This document shows, piece by piece, positions 53,386-62,241 of a stretch of DNA of 64,000 bases. A model generated the notes under the pieces. That model made no database searches. It saw only the letters and a program-made list of their open reading frames with translations, and was not told the DNA's origin. The position numbers and the translations under genes were made by a program. Source of the stretch: JBQTKD01 sp052386455 (GTDB lineage: Bacteria; Actinomycetota; Actinomycetes; Sporichthyales; Sporichthyaceae); NCBI GenBank assembly GCA_052386455.1, contig JBQTKD010000082.1, positions 1 to 64,000 on the forward strand, in the 5' to 3' direction. How positions within the stretch are numbered: position 1 is the stretch's first letter; each line of letters begins with the position of its first letter.

Positions 53386-55079
53386 TGCCGACACTGGCGG
53401 ACCGTCGGGCCGAGCTCGAATCACGCCACCCAGCGTGGACGCCGATGTCCCTGCACGCGGCGCTCGACGCCGCAGCGCAGCGGTGGCCGGACCGCCCGTA
53501 CGTGATCACCGATACCCGCACCTGGACCTACGCGGAGGTCCGCGACTGGTCGCTCCGGCTGGCCGGCGGTCTCGCCGCCGCCGACGCGGCGCCCGGTCGG
53601 CACGTGGCGCTGGAGATGGCGAACTACCCGGAGTTCGTCGCGTGCACGTTCGCGATCTCCCGCACGGGCGCCACCTGCGTTCCGGTCAACTTCCTCAACC
53701 GTCGTGACGAACTCGCCTACGTGCTGCGCCAGTCGCGGGCGGCGATGCTCGTTCTGATGGCGCGGCGCCGCGACTTGGACTACCTCGCCATGCTCGGCGA
53801 CATCGCGCCGGGCTGGGTGACGAACGGCGGCGGCGACGCACTGCCGGAACTGCGGCGCGTCGTCGTCTTCGACAACGACGGGCTCGGGCTTCCGGACGGC
53901 GCCACGACCCTGGCGGACCTCGAACTGACTGCGGTCTCGCTCCCGGAATCGATCGACCCCACGGGCACCGCGACCATCGTCTACACCTCCGGGACCACCG
54001 GCGGACCGAAGGGCGTGCAGCTCACCCACGACATGCTGCTGCGCACCGCCTACGGCGCCGCGTACGGGCGTGGCTTCGAGGACGGCCGGCGCATCCATTT
54101 CGCCCTGCCGATGTATCACGTGTTCGGCTACGTCGAGGGCCTGCTGCCCGCGCTGTTTGTCGGCGGCGCAATCGTGCCGCACGTCTCGTTCGACCCGGAG
54201 GCCTCCCTCGACGCCATCGAGCGCCATCGCGCCACCGACCTGCTCGCCATCCCGCTGATGACCCAGGCGATTCTCGACGCCCAGCGGCAGCGGGGCGCGG
54301 ACCTGAGTTCGCTCGGCTCGTTGATCTCATCGGGCACCGCGAGCCCGCCGGGGCTGTGGGATCGCATCGAGGCCGAACTGCCGGGCGTCGAGGTCACCAC
54401 CGGGTACGGCATGTCCGAGACCACCGCCTCCACGACGGTTACCCGCCCCGACGACCCGGGACACCGACGCCGCACCACCAACGGGCGCCTGCGCGACGTC
54501 GGCGTGGCCGGCGAACCCGCGCTCGGCGGGCGTCTGGTCGTCTACCGCGTCGTCGACCCGCAGACCGGGCGGGACCTCGGGCGGAACGTTGCCGGGGAAC
54601 TGCAGGCGTTCGGCCCCGGGGTGACGGCCGGGTACTGGGACAACCCGGCGGCGACCGACGCGGCGTTCACGGCCGACGGCTGGCTACGCACCGGCGACCT
54701 GGGCCTGCTGGACGACGACGACCACGTCGTGCTGATCGGCAGGACCAAGGACTGCTACCGCTGCGGTGGGGAGCAGGTCGTTCCGAAAGAGGCCGAGGAC
54801 GTTCTGCTCGCCCATCCCGGCGTCGCGCAGGCCTTCGTGGTGCCGGTCCCCGATCCGAAGATGGGCGAGACCGGCGCGGCCTTCGTGGTGCGCCGCCCCG
54901 GCGCACACGTCGAGGCCGAGGAGCTCAGGGATCTCGTCGCGGCCGGTCTGGCGCGCTTCAAGGTGCCCAAACACGTGTTCTTCGTCGACGCGGCCGACAT
55001 CCCGCTGACCCCGAGCGGCCGCCCACGGAAGTTCCTGCTCGCGCAGGCGGCAACGGCACGACTGGCCGAGGAAGGCTGA
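53382..55079 (+). CDS. Class I adenylate-forming acyl-CoA synthetase
   Basis: The 565-residue ligase has TIVYTSGTTGGPKGVQL as AMP loop, TGYGMSETTAST, GWLRTGDLGLLDDDD, and the hinge motif KDCYRCGGEQVVPKE, in place of the usual KDxIxxGGENxxPxE, with the C-terminal LTPSGRPRK segment where a Lys is usually expected after G; the conserved Lys may be the K of RPRK. It should form an acyl-CoA from the acid released after ring opening. It heads the ligase/short MaoC/long MaoC triad also found at 28496-31105. ATG at 53385 is an alternative start. Confidence 0.87.
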   Translation: MMPTLADRRAELESRHPAWTPMSLHAALDAAAQRWPDRPYVITDTRTWTYAEVRDWSLRLAGGLAAADAAPGRHVALEMANYPEFVACTFAISRTGATCVPVNFLNRRDELAYVLRQSRAAMLVLMARRRDLDYLAMLGDIAPGWVTNGGGDALPELRRVVVFDNDGLGLPDGATTLADLELTAVSLPESIDPTGTATIVYTSGTTGGPKGVQLTHDMLLRTAYGAAYGRGFEDGRRIHFALPMYHVFGYVEGLLPALFVGGAIVPHVSFDPEASLDAIERHRATDLLAIPLMTQAILDAQRQRGADLSSLGSLISSGTASPPGLWDRIEAELPGVEVTTGYGMSETTASTTVTRPDDPGHRRRTTNGRLRDVGVAGEPALGGRLVVYRVVDPQTGRDLGRNVAGELQAFGPGVTAGYWDNPAATDAAFTADGWLRTGDLGLLDDDDHVVLIGRTKDCYRCGGEQVVPKEAEDVLLAHPGVAQAFVVPVPDPKMGETGAAFVVRRPGAHVEAEELRDLVAAGLARFKVPKHVFFVDAADIPLTPSGRPRKFLLAQAATARLAEEG

Positions 55080-55080
55080 C

Positions 55081-55530
55081 ATGCAGACGACGCACGACGG
55101 CGCACCCGCCGCCCACGGGCTGATCGATCGGGACACCCCGATCGGGCACGAACTGATCGGGGTGAAGAAGAAGGCCGCGATCCAGTTGATGGGCTCGCGA
55201 CTGTGGGGTCGGTTCAACCCCAATCACTGGGACCCCGTCTACGCCGCCGAGACGGGCCTGCCCAACCCCATCCAGACGGGCGAGATGTCCAGTGCCTACA
55301 TCGCCGAGATGTGCGTGAACCACTTCGGGGCGAGCTTCTTCCGGGGCGCTCGGATCTCCTGCAAGTACGTCGCCGCGACGGTCGCCAACGAGGAGATCGA
55401 GACCGGCGGGACGGTCCGCGAGAAGGTGCCCAAGGGCGACGGCTACCGCTTCACCGTGGACGTGTGGGCGCGGAACGCCGCAGGGGAGAACAAGACCGTC
55501 GGATTCGTGGAGGTGGACGTCGATGTCTGA
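55081..55530 (+). CDS. MaoC-family dehydratase (short subunit)
   Basis: The 149-residue hot-dog protein begins with KKKAAIQLMGSRLWGRFNP and NHWDPVYAAETGLPNPIQTG, the same two blocks as its twin at 29037-29480. With the long subunit encoded downstream (8-base overlap) it should hydrate an enoyl-CoA. It resembles the ChsH1 half of the ChsH1-ChsH2 hydratase of mycobacterial steroid degradation in size and position. Confidence 0.84.
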   Translation: MQTTHDGAPAAHGLIDRDTPIGHELIGVKKKAAIQLMGSRLWGRFNPNHWDPVYAAETGLPNPIQTGEMSSAYIAEMCVNHFGASFFRGARISCKYVAATVANEEIETGGTVREKVPKGDGYRFTVDVWARNAAGENKTVGFVEVDVDV

Positions 55531-56056
55531 AACTGCGGCCACCGATTCGCTCCGCCCGATGACCGATCTGCAGATCGCGCAGACCCGCGCCTTCGTCTCC
55601 AGCCTCAACGAGAAGTGCGAGACGTACTGGGACATGGTGGAGATCGGCGACGAACTGTCCCGCGACCTGCACCTCACACCCGAGTTGGTCATCCTCTACG
55701 CCGACGGCGTGGAGGACTACAACCCCTGGTACGAGGGGTGGCTGATGAACTCCTGGTACACCCACGGGGAATCCCCGTTCGGCGACGCGATCGTCCCGCC
55801 GATGTTGGTCTCGCACTTCGTGCTCTCCGTGCAGTTCGACCACACCAAGCCGTTCGCGATCGGTTCGATCCACACCTTCCACGACTCGCAGATCCACGAG
55901 CCGATCCCCGTCGGCGCCACCGTGCGGATCACCACGAGGGCCGTGGACAAGTTCGTGAAGCGCGAGCGCCGGTACGTGCGGCACGAGGTGACGGTGACCG
56001 ACGTCGAGAACGGGCGCCTGTACTTCACCGAGACCAGAGACATCCTCTCCCGATGA
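55523..56056 (+). CDS. MaoC/hot-dog dehydratase-like protein (long subunit)
   Basis: The 177-residue protein has LTPELVILYADGVEDYNPWYEG and FDHTKPFAIGSIHTFHDS, nearly the same as its twin at 28496-29047. In mycobacterial ChsH2 a hot-dog domain of this kind is fused to a DUF35 domain; here a separate DUF35 gene follows with a four-base overlap, and the two lengths add up to that of ChsH2. It is therefore probably the hydratase half of a split ChsH2-like subunit. Confidence 0.83.
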   Translation: MSETAATDSLRPMTDLQIAQTRAFVSSLNEKCETYWDMVEIGDELSRDLHLTPELVILYADGVEDYNPWYEGWLMNSWYTHGESPFGDAIVPPMLVSHFVLSVQFDHTKPFAIGSIHTFHDSQIHEPIPVGATVRITTRAVDKFVKRERRYVRHEVTVTDVENGRLYFTETRDILSR

Positions 56057-56475
56057 CGACCGTCCACGTGGCCGACGACCTTTTCCGCGAGGATCCCCAC
56101 GGGGTGGCGCTCGTGGGAACCCGCTGCAGCGGATGCGGCAGCCACTACTTCCCCCGCAGCCTGTCCTGCCGCCATCCCGAGTGCGACGACAAGACCGTCG
56201 ACGAGGTCCTGATGGGCCGTCGGGGAACGCTGTTCAGCTGGACCGTGCAGCGCTATCGGCCCCCGGCACCGTTCCAGGTCGACGACTGGACGCCCTACGT
56301 CATCGGGGTGGTCGACCTTCCCGAAGGGCTGCGGGTCCTGGCCATGATCACCGGCTGCACGGCCGACGAACTGCGCATCGACATGCCACTGGAACTCGTC
56401 ACCAAGGTCCTCGCGCGCGACGAGGACACCGCGACGGTCACCTACGCCTACGCCCCCGCCGGCGGCTCCGCATGA
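56053..56475 (+). CDS. DUF35 (zinc ribbon/OB-fold) thiolase-partner protein
   Basis: The 140-residue protein has a four-Cys zinc ribbon (Cys25, Cys28, Cys39, Cys44) followed by an OB-fold region with GRRGTLFSWTVQRYRPP and PYVIGVVDLPEGLRV. Proteins of this family bind thiolase-like lipid-transfer enzymes and, in mycobacteria, form the retro-aldolase with Ltp2. The thiolase gene starts within its stop (ATGA overlap). It is the C-terminal half of a probable split ChsH2-like protein. Confidence 0.88.
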   Translation: MTTVHVADDLFREDPHGVALVGTRCSGCGSHYFPRSLSCRHPECDDKTVDEVLMGRRGTLFSWTVQRYRPPAPFQVDDWTPYVIGVVDLPEGLRVLAMITGCTADELRIDMPLELVTKVLARDEDTATVTYAYAPAGGSA

Positions 56476-57671
56476 CCGGGGTGTACGTGCTCGGCGTCGC
56501 GGCGCACCCGTGGGGGAAGTGGCCCGGGAAATCCCAGCTGCAGCTCGCGGTGGAAACGCTGGGCTACGCGATGCGCGACGCCGGTTTCGCCTGGCGGGAT
56601 CTGCAGGGCCTGGTCGCCGCGAGCTCTCGGTTCGAGGGCGGCATGGGCTGGGGCCTGCACGCGAACGAAGTCCTGCAGACCGTCGCGGAGAACGGCGCCG
56701 CAGCCGTGAACGTCGGTGGTGGCTGCGCGGCCGGCGGCATCGCGGTCCACACGGCCGCGGCGATGATCGCCAGCGGTCAGGCGGAGATCGTCGCGGCGCT
56801 TGGTGCGGAGAAGATGCCCAAGGGCTTCATCCCGCGCCCGCCCGGCGGGTCCGACGACATCACCGACAGCGACTTCGTGCGCTGGGTCGCCGTCGGCGCG
56901 ACGAACCCCGCGTACTGGGCACTCGAGGCCCGTCGGCGGATGCACGACCACGGCACCACGGCCGAAACCCTCGCCGCAGCCGCGGTACTGATGCGCCGTC
57001 ACGCGCTGGCCAATCCTCGCGCGCGGTTCCGCAGCGAGTCCACCGTGGCCGACGTGTTCGCCTCCCCCATGGTGTCCGACCCCCTGCACCTGCTGGAGAT
57101 CTGCGCGGTCAGCGACGGCGCCGCGGCCATCGTCCTCGGATCCGAGGCGGCCGCCCGCCGCCTCGGCGTCCCGCTGGTCCGGGTCGCCGGCTCCGCAGTC
57201 GCCACGGGCCGATTCGGCGACCCTGCGATCCGGGTGCCTACCGTCTCGCAGAACGTCGGGCTCCTCGACGTGCCGCACACCAGCGAAGTGGCCGGAGCCG
57301 TTGCGGGAGCGCTGCACGCGGCGGGCCTCGGCACCGCCGACGTCGACCTACTCGAGATGGCGGACAACACCGCGTGGCACGTGCTCGCGTGGCCGGAGAG
57401 CTTCGGGTTCCTCGAGCCCGGCCAGGCGGACTGGATGCTGGAACGGGGCGAGTTCGGCATTGCAGGCAAGCTTCCGATCAACCCCAGCGGCGGCTTCCTG
57501 TCCTTCGGGGAGGCCACCACCGCTCAAGGCGTGTTGCAGGTGTGCGAATTGGTCTGGCAACTGCGAGGGCAGGCCGGCCAGCGGCAGGTCCCCGGCGCCC
57601 GCGTCGGTCAAACCGCGGTGCTGGGGCTCGGAGCCAACGGCGCGTCGATCGTGCTGACGGCGCAGCGATGA
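56472..57671 (+). CDS. Thiolase-fold lipid-transfer/acetyltransferase-like protein
   Basis: The 399-residue thiolase-superfamily protein has NVGGGCAAGGIAVHTAAAM with the Cys nucleophile region and KLPINPSGGFLSFGEATTAQG near the C-terminus, as in SCP-x and Ltp2-like proteins. With the DUF35 partner encoded just upstream it could cleave a 3-hydroxyacyl-CoA by retro-aldol reaction, as Ltp2 does in steroid side-chain degradation, or a 3-oxoacyl-CoA by thiolysis. An SDR gene follows with a four-base overlap. Confidence 0.86.
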   Translation: MTGVYVLGVAAHPWGKWPGKSQLQLAVETLGYAMRDAGFAWRDLQGLVAASSRFEGGMGWGLHANEVLQTVAENGAAAVNVGGGCAAGGIAVHTAAAMIASGQAEIVAALGAEKMPKGFIPRPPGGSDDITDSDFVRWVAVGATNPAYWALEARRRMHDHGTTAETLAAAAVLMRRHALANPRARFRSESTVADVFASPMVSDPLHLLEICAVSDGAAAIVLGSEAAARRLGVPLVRVAGSAVATGRFGDPAIRVPTVSQNVGLLDVPHTSEVAGAVAGALHAAGLGTADVDLLEMADNTAWHVLAWPESFGFLEPGQADWMLERGEFGIAGKLPINPSGGFLSFGEATTAQGVLQVCELVWQLRGQAGQRQVPGARVGQTAVLGLGANGASIVLTAQR

Positions 57672-58420
57672 CCCGGCTGGCGGGCAAGGTCGCCATCGTC
57701 ACGGGGGGTTCCAGCGCGATCGGCCGCGCGATCGCGATGCGATTCGCCGACGAGGGCGCACGCGTCGTCGTCGCGGACCTGAGTCCCGCGCCGCGCGAAG
57801 GCGGAACCCCGACGCACGAACTGATCGGGACACGCGGCGGCGTCGCGGTGTTCGTGCGCTGCGACGTCACCAACCTCGTCGACCTGCAGTCCGTCGTCGC
57901 CACAGCAGAAGGACTCGGTGGCGTGGACGTACTGGTGAACAACGCCGGCCTGCTCCGCGCCGCACGCCTCGTCGACATGAGCGAGGCCGACTACGACGCG
58001 GTCATGAACGTCAATCTCAAGGGCGCCTTCTTCGCGACGCAGGCCGCAGTGCGGTCGATGATCGCCGCCGACCGCGGGGGCGTCGTGATCAACCTGTCCT
58101 CGATCGGCGGCCTGCGTGGCGTGCCCGGCATCTCGGCCTACTGCGCCGCCAAGGGCGCGGTGCGGCTGCTCACCTACTCCCTCGCCAAGGAGCTGGGCGG
58201 CAAGGGCATCCGCGTCTGCGCCCTGCATCCAGGCGTGATCGACACGTCGATGACCCGGGTGGACGTACCCGTGGGGCCCGTCGACCGCGACATCGTCCTG
58301 CGTCGTCTCGGCGAAAGCGACGACGTGGCCGCCGCGGCCGCGTTCCTGGCCTCGGACGACGCCTCGTTCGTCACCGGGTCCTCGCTGACCGTCGACGGGG
58401 GCCAACTGTGCATCGGATAG
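57668..58420 (+). CDS. Short-chain dehydrogenase/reductase
   Basis: A 250-residue SDR. The coenzyme loop reads TGGSSAIG (12-19), with Ala where most members have Gly, then VLVNNAGLL and the Tyr-x3-Lys catalytic pair in SAYCAAKGA, and the C-terminal SSLTVDGGQ. It should interconvert an alcohol and a ketone with NAD(P)H, and could supply the ketone for the Baeyer-Villiger enzymes of the same operon. The ATG overlaps the thiolase stop (ATGA). Confidence 0.92.
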   Translation: MTRLAGKVAIVTGGSSAIGRAIAMRFADEGARVVVADLSPAPREGGTPTHELIGTRGGVAVFVRCDVTNLVDLQSVVATAEGLGGVDVLVNNAGLLRAARLVDMSEADYDAVMNVNLKGAFFATQAAVRSMIAADRGGVVINLSSIGGLRGVPGISAYCAAKGAVRLLTYSLAKELGGKGIRVCALHPGVIDTSMTRVDVPVGPVDRDIVLRRLGESDDVAAAAAFLASDDASFVTGSSLTVDGGQLCIG

Positions 58421-58451
58421 CCCAGATTCTCAGCTACGGAGGGAAACCGCG

Positions 58452-59345
58452 ATGAGCAGCGCCGAATTGGCCAAGGTCCGCGAGATGTGGGAAGGACTGG
58501 CCGCAGGTCTGCTTCCGCCCGCCGGCCCGGTGGAATGGCGGATCGGATTCGACGAGATGCTCGCCGGCTTCCCGATCCCCGCCGATGCGACGATCGAGTC
58601 GGTCGACGCAGGTGGGTGCCCCGCGCTGCTGGTCACCGCCGCGGGCGCGTCCACCGACGCGGTTGTGCTCTGGACCCACTCCGGTGGCTACTGCTTCGGC
58701 TCTTCTACGGCCTACCGCTCCTTCGGCGCCGCGCTCTCCGCGGCGTCGGGCGCGTCGGTGCTCTTGGTCGACTACCGCCTGGCACCCGAGAACCAGTACC
58801 CCGCCGCGCTCGACGACGCGAAGGCCTCCTACCGCTGGCTTCTGACGCAGGGTCGGACGGCGGCGAGCATCGTCGTCGGCGGCGACTCTGCGGGCGGCGC
58901 GCTCGCCGCGGCAACCCTCTTGGCACTGCACGACGACGGCGACCCCATGCCCGCCGCCGGTGTCCTGGTCTCGCCCATGGCGGACCTGACCCTGTCCGGC
59001 GAATCGGTGCAGACCCGGGCCGACCGCGACCCCGTCGCCTCCGCCCCGATGCTCGCGGCGCTGGGCGGCCTGTACGCGGGCGAGACCCCGGTCGCTTCCC
59101 GCTACCTCTCCCCCGCCCTCACGGACCTGTCCGGCCTCCCACCGCTGCTGGTGCTCGTCGGGAGCGAGGAGATCATGCACGACGACGCCGTTCGCATCGT
59201 CGACGGCGCCCGCGCGGCCGGCGGCGAGGCCCGCCTCGTCGTCGGCGAGGGCCAATTCCACATCTGGCCCCTTTTCGCCCCGATCCTGACGGAGGGTCAG
59301 GACGCGATCGAGGAGATTGGCGAGTTCATCCGCAAGAGCCTCTGA
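58452..59345 (+). CDS. Alpha/beta hydrolase (HSL-type esterase)
   Basis: The 297-residue protein is of the hormone-sensitive-lipase group: the oxyanion motif WTHSGGYCFG (HGGG-like, with Ser in the second position), the nucleophile motif VGGDSAGG, and the catalytic His in FHIWPLF. It is likely a carboxylesterase, and could open the ester or lactone made by the Baeyer-Villiger enzymes upstream. AGGG lies nine bases before the ATG. Two parts of this gene are found again as a relic at 62949-63043. The convergent double-TetR gene abuts its stop. Confidence 0.9.
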   Translation: MSSAELAKVREMWEGLAAGLLPPAGPVEWRIGFDEMLAGFPIPADATIESVDAGGCPALLVTAAGASTDAVVLWTHSGGYCFGSSTAYRSFGAALSAASGASVLLVDYRLAPENQYPAALDDAKASYRWLLTQGRTAASIVVGGDSAGGALAAATLLALHDDGDPMPAAGVLVSPMADLTLSGESVQTRADRDPVASAPMLAALGGLYAGETPVASRYLSPALTDLSGLPPLLVLVGSEEIMHDDAVRIVDGARAAGGEARLVVGEGQFHIWPLFAPILTEGQDAIEEIGEFIRKSL

Positions 59346-60650
59346 TTAGCCCGGTCGTTCGACGACGAACCGAGGTCGATCGTCTTCGACCTCCAACCTC
59401 GCGTCGATTCGCAGGTAGGTGCGCGCGAACACCAGAATGACCCGCGCCGCGGTGTCGGGATCCACGCCCGGCAGATGGTTTAGGCCGATGGCCGCTCCCA
59501 GCAGACCATCGGCCAGCAGATCGGCAGCCGGGTCGCTCGTGGCCGCACGGATCGTCGCGGCGAAGGCCTCCCGGGTCCGCCGGTCGATCTCGCGCAGCGC
59601 TTCGCCGACGGTCGGTTCGGCGTGCGCCCAGGCCCGAAAGGCAGTCTCGGCCGGATCTGGAGCGCGGAGCAGGCGTTGGAGCAGCGTCGCGAGCTGTAGT
59701 GCCGAGTCGGGCTCGGCGACAGTCCCTGCGAGCAAGGTGCCGTGGCACTGCACCCAGTGAGAGGCCAGCGACTCGACGAAGGTCTGCATGTCCGAGAAAT
59801 GCCACCGGAACGACCCCTTGGTCACTTCTAGCCTGTCGCACAGCGCGTCGACTGTCAGACCGTCAGACCCCCGCTCGGCCAGGAGTTCTCTCGCCACACG
59901 GAAGTAGTCCTCCCGCGTACGCGTCGTCCCGGTCGAGACGACTGCAGGCGGCCGTGCCTCGTCCGCGGTCCACGCGAGAACGTGCACGTCCGGCGAAGTC
60001 CAGGGCAGACCGCCCGGGAGCAACACGTCGTCGAGGAACCGGAACCGCACCCGGCCGTTGATCTCGACCAGTTCGGTCTCGACTCCGACGGACCGGCGCG
60101 CGTACTCCCGAGCAATGGCAAGAAACCGGGCGGGATCGGGGGCTTGTTCTGCACGGAGCGACAGACCGATGACGGCGCACACACTGCAAATCTGCAGCAG
60201 CGCGGCTAGTTCCGGGTCGCCGACGACTTGCTCCAACGTCCTCGTCGCCACTGCATCCGCAGTCGCATGCGTGACGGCCAGCGCCGCTCCCACGAGCGGC
60301 TCCGTGCTTCCCCATGCGCGGATCGCCGCCTCGCCGGGAGTGAACAGGAACTCCAGGCTCTCGTTGACGATTTTCTCGTAGCGCCGCAGCGGATCGTCGA
60401 CCGCGTCGCAGTCGATCGCCCATGCCATCCGGCCCTGCTGCCACCGCTCGGTGAACGCGGCGACGAAGGCCGGAAGGGTCGGAAAGCGGTGATAGAACGA
60501 GCCCCTGGTGGCGTGCATGCGTTGGCACAGGGCACCAACCGTCACTGCCTCGGATCCACGTTCGGCGAGCAACTGGTAGGCGGCGGCGAAAAAGGCCTCG
60601 CGGTCCCGGACGGGGCCCAGGGGTGCGTCGTCCGTGAGCGGACCCACCAT
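59346..60650 (-). CDS. Tandem TetR-domain transcriptional regulator
   Basis: The 434-residue protein has two complete TetR units: the first helix-turn-helix at about 16-66 (AVTVGALCQRMHATRGSFYHRF) and the second at about 245-295 (LTVDALCDRLEVTKGSFRWHF), each followed by a ~150-residue helical domain. Typical TetR proteins are ~200 residues and dimerise through the C-terminus; here both halves are in one chain, as if a dimer were fused. The halves have diverged, so this is an older duplication or a fusion of two regulators. GGAAGGGG lies before the ATG. It is divergent from the substrate-binding lipoprotein gene. Confidence 0.88.
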   Translation of the reverse strand: MVGPLTDDAPLGPVRDREAFFAAAYQLLAERGSEAVTVGALCQRMHATRGSFYHRFPTLPAFVAAFTERWQQGRMAWAIDCDAVDDPLRRYEKIVNESLEFLFTPGEAAIRAWGSTEPLVGAALAVTHATADAVATRTLEQVVGDPELAALLQICSVCAVIGLSLRAEQAPDPARFLAIAREYARRSVGVETELVEINGRVRFRFLDDVLLPGGLPWTSPDVHVLAWTADEARPPAVVSTGTTRTREDYFRVARELLAERGSDGLTVDALCDRLEVTKGSFRWHFSDMQTFVESLASHWVQCHGTLLAGTVAEPDSALQLATLLQRLLRAPDPAETAFRAWAHAEPTVGEALREIDRRTREAFAATIRAATSDPAADLLADGLLGAAIGLNHLPGVDPDTAARVILVFARTYLRIDARLEVEDDRPRFVVERPG

Positions 60651-60674
60651 GCAGCCCCTTCCAGGAGGATTTCC

Positions 60675-60728
60675 ATGCAGGACGGGACCTTACGCCGACG
60701 CGGCACTGCGACCACGATCGACGTGTGA
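60675..60728 (+). CDS. Putative 17-residue leader peptide with a TTA codon
   Basis: AGGAGG at 60663-60668 precedes an ATG by six bases; the frame MQDGTLRRRGTATTIDV ends in TGA eight bases before the GTG of the lipoprotein gene, which has only a weak ribosome site. Codon 6 is TTA, rare in GC-rich actinobacteria. This looks like a leader peptide that could control translation of the downstream gene. Its existence as a product is inferred. Confidence 0.4.
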   Translation: MQDGTLRRRGTATTIDV

Positions 60729-60735
60729 AGCTCCA

Positions 60736-62229
60736 GTGAGGCGGAGTGGCCCCGCGCGAATCGCCGCGGTCGTGGTGTCGTTCGGGTTGGCGATCTCCGG
60801 GTGCGGGTCGCGAGTGGACCACGAGCGCGTGGTCGCGCAGGCGTCCCGCGACACGGTCGCACTGTCGCCGGAGTCCCTTCGCGCGCTGGCCGACATACGA
60901 ACGGCTTCCGGCAGCCGGCAGGCGGACCGTGCGAACGGCAGTCCCCTCGCCGGTGTCATCGCAGGCGCTGCCGGCGTCGCACCAGCCCCGGTTCGGCCGC
61001 CGGTACCGGATGCGCAGGAGCCCCTGGCAGCGCCGGCGGCCGACGAACCGAGACCCACCAGGCCCACCGTTCCCTCGCCCGGCGCAGTTGCCTGCGGGGC
61101 GGGACTTGCACCGGTGGCCGTCGGGCACGTCGGCTTCTTCTCCGGGGTGATCGCTCCGATCACCGGAAACATGCCGAAGGTCTTGAAGGCTTGGGCGCAG
61201 GACCTCAACGCCCGTGGCGGTCTGGCCTGTCATCCGGTGACGGTCTACAGCGCGGACGACGGCGGAGACCCCGCTCGTTCTGCCTATCTGGTGCAGGACA
61301 TGGTGGAACGCCATGGCGTGGTGGCCTTCGTTGCCCCGGTGGTCACCACCCCCGCCGGCTTCCTGCAGGCGATTGCGGCCGCGAAGGTCCCCGCAGTCGG
61401 TGGACCCGGCTTCAAGCGATGGCGGGAGAACCCGTGGGTGTTCCTGGAGAGCGCCGCCGTCGTCGACCAGGTCTTCGGATTGATCCGCAACGGTGTCCAG
61501 CAAGGCAAGCGCAAGGTCGGGTTGATCCACTGCGTCGAGATCCCGGAGTGCACCGAGGTCGCCGGCTACTTCGAAACCGGCGCCCCTGCGGCGAGCGCCG
61601 AGTTGGTCTACTCCGCGCCGGCGTCGGTCACGCAGGTCGAGTACACGGGCGCCTGCCTGAACGCTCGCAATGCCGGCGTGGACCAACTGGCCGTCTTCCT
61701 CGACGGGGCGTCGATCGGCCGGCTAGCGCGCTCCTGCGACGCCGTGGGCTATCGGCCGTTGCTCGCCTCGTTGGCAGGCCTGATCAGCCCCGGCCAGGCG
61801 GCCGATCCACTCGTCCGTAAGTTCGGCCTTGCGACCGCCACCGGCAACGCCCCGTGGACGCAGAAGGACACACCCGGCCTGCGCGACTACCACCGCGTGC
61901 TGGCGCGCTGGACGCCCGGGACACCGCCCGACGGCGCGTCGATCATCACCTTCACCGCCGCCAAGCTGCTGGAGGCGGCGCTGTCCCACGTCGCGGCCGA
62001 GGTTGCCCGCGGCCAGATCACATCCGAACTGGTGCTGCGTGGACTCGGCAACATCCGCAACGAATCCCTCGGCGGCTTGACGGTAGGGCTCACCTTCCGA
62101 CCCGGGCAGAGGGGCAGCACCAGCAGCGGATGCGTCTTCCTCGAGCTGCTGACGTCTACCGGCTGGACGGCGCCTAACGGCAGCCGCAGCGTCTGTCGGC
62201 CCGCATCCGGAGGAACTGTCGGTCCGTGA
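60736..62229 (+). CDS. ABC-transporter substrate-binding lipoprotein (LivK-like)
   Basis: The 497-residue protein starts with a lipoprotein signal (ARIAAVVVSFGLAISGC with Cys of the lipobox), then an Ala/Pro-rich linker of about 80 residues, and a type 1 periplasmic-binding fold (LKAWAQDLNARGGLACHPV, then HGVVAFVAPVVTTPAG). It should bind a small ligand outside the membrane. As with the lipoprotein at 22308, no permease or ATPase gene is near. The GTG at 60736 was chosen because the signal peptide starts there; an upstream frame to 60634 overlaps the TetR start and the leader peptide. Confidence 0.83.
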   Translation: MRRSGPARIAAVVVSFGLAISGCGSRVDHERVVAQASRDTVALSPESLRALADIRTASGSRQADRANGSPLAGVIAGAAGVAPAPVRPPVPDAQEPLAAPAADEPRPTRPTVPSPGAVACGAGLAPVAVGHVGFFSGVIAPITGNMPKVLKAWAQDLNARGGLACHPVTVYSADDGGDPARSAYLVQDMVERHGVVAFVAPVVTTPAGFLQAIAAAKVPAVGGPGFKRWRENPWVFLESAAVVDQVFGLIRNGVQQGKRKVGLIHCVEIPECTEVAGYFETGAPAASAELVYSAPASVTQVEYTGACLNARNAGVDQLAVFLDGASIGRLARSCDAVGYRPLLASLAGLISPGQAADPLVRKFGLATATGNAPWTQKDTPGLRDYHRVLARWTPGTPPDGASIITFTAAKLLEAALSHVAAEVARGQITSELVLRGLGNIRNESLGGLTVGLTFRPGQRGSTSSGCVFLELLTSTGWTAPNGSRSVCRPASGGTVGP

Positions 62230-62241
62230 CGGCATGCTCGC

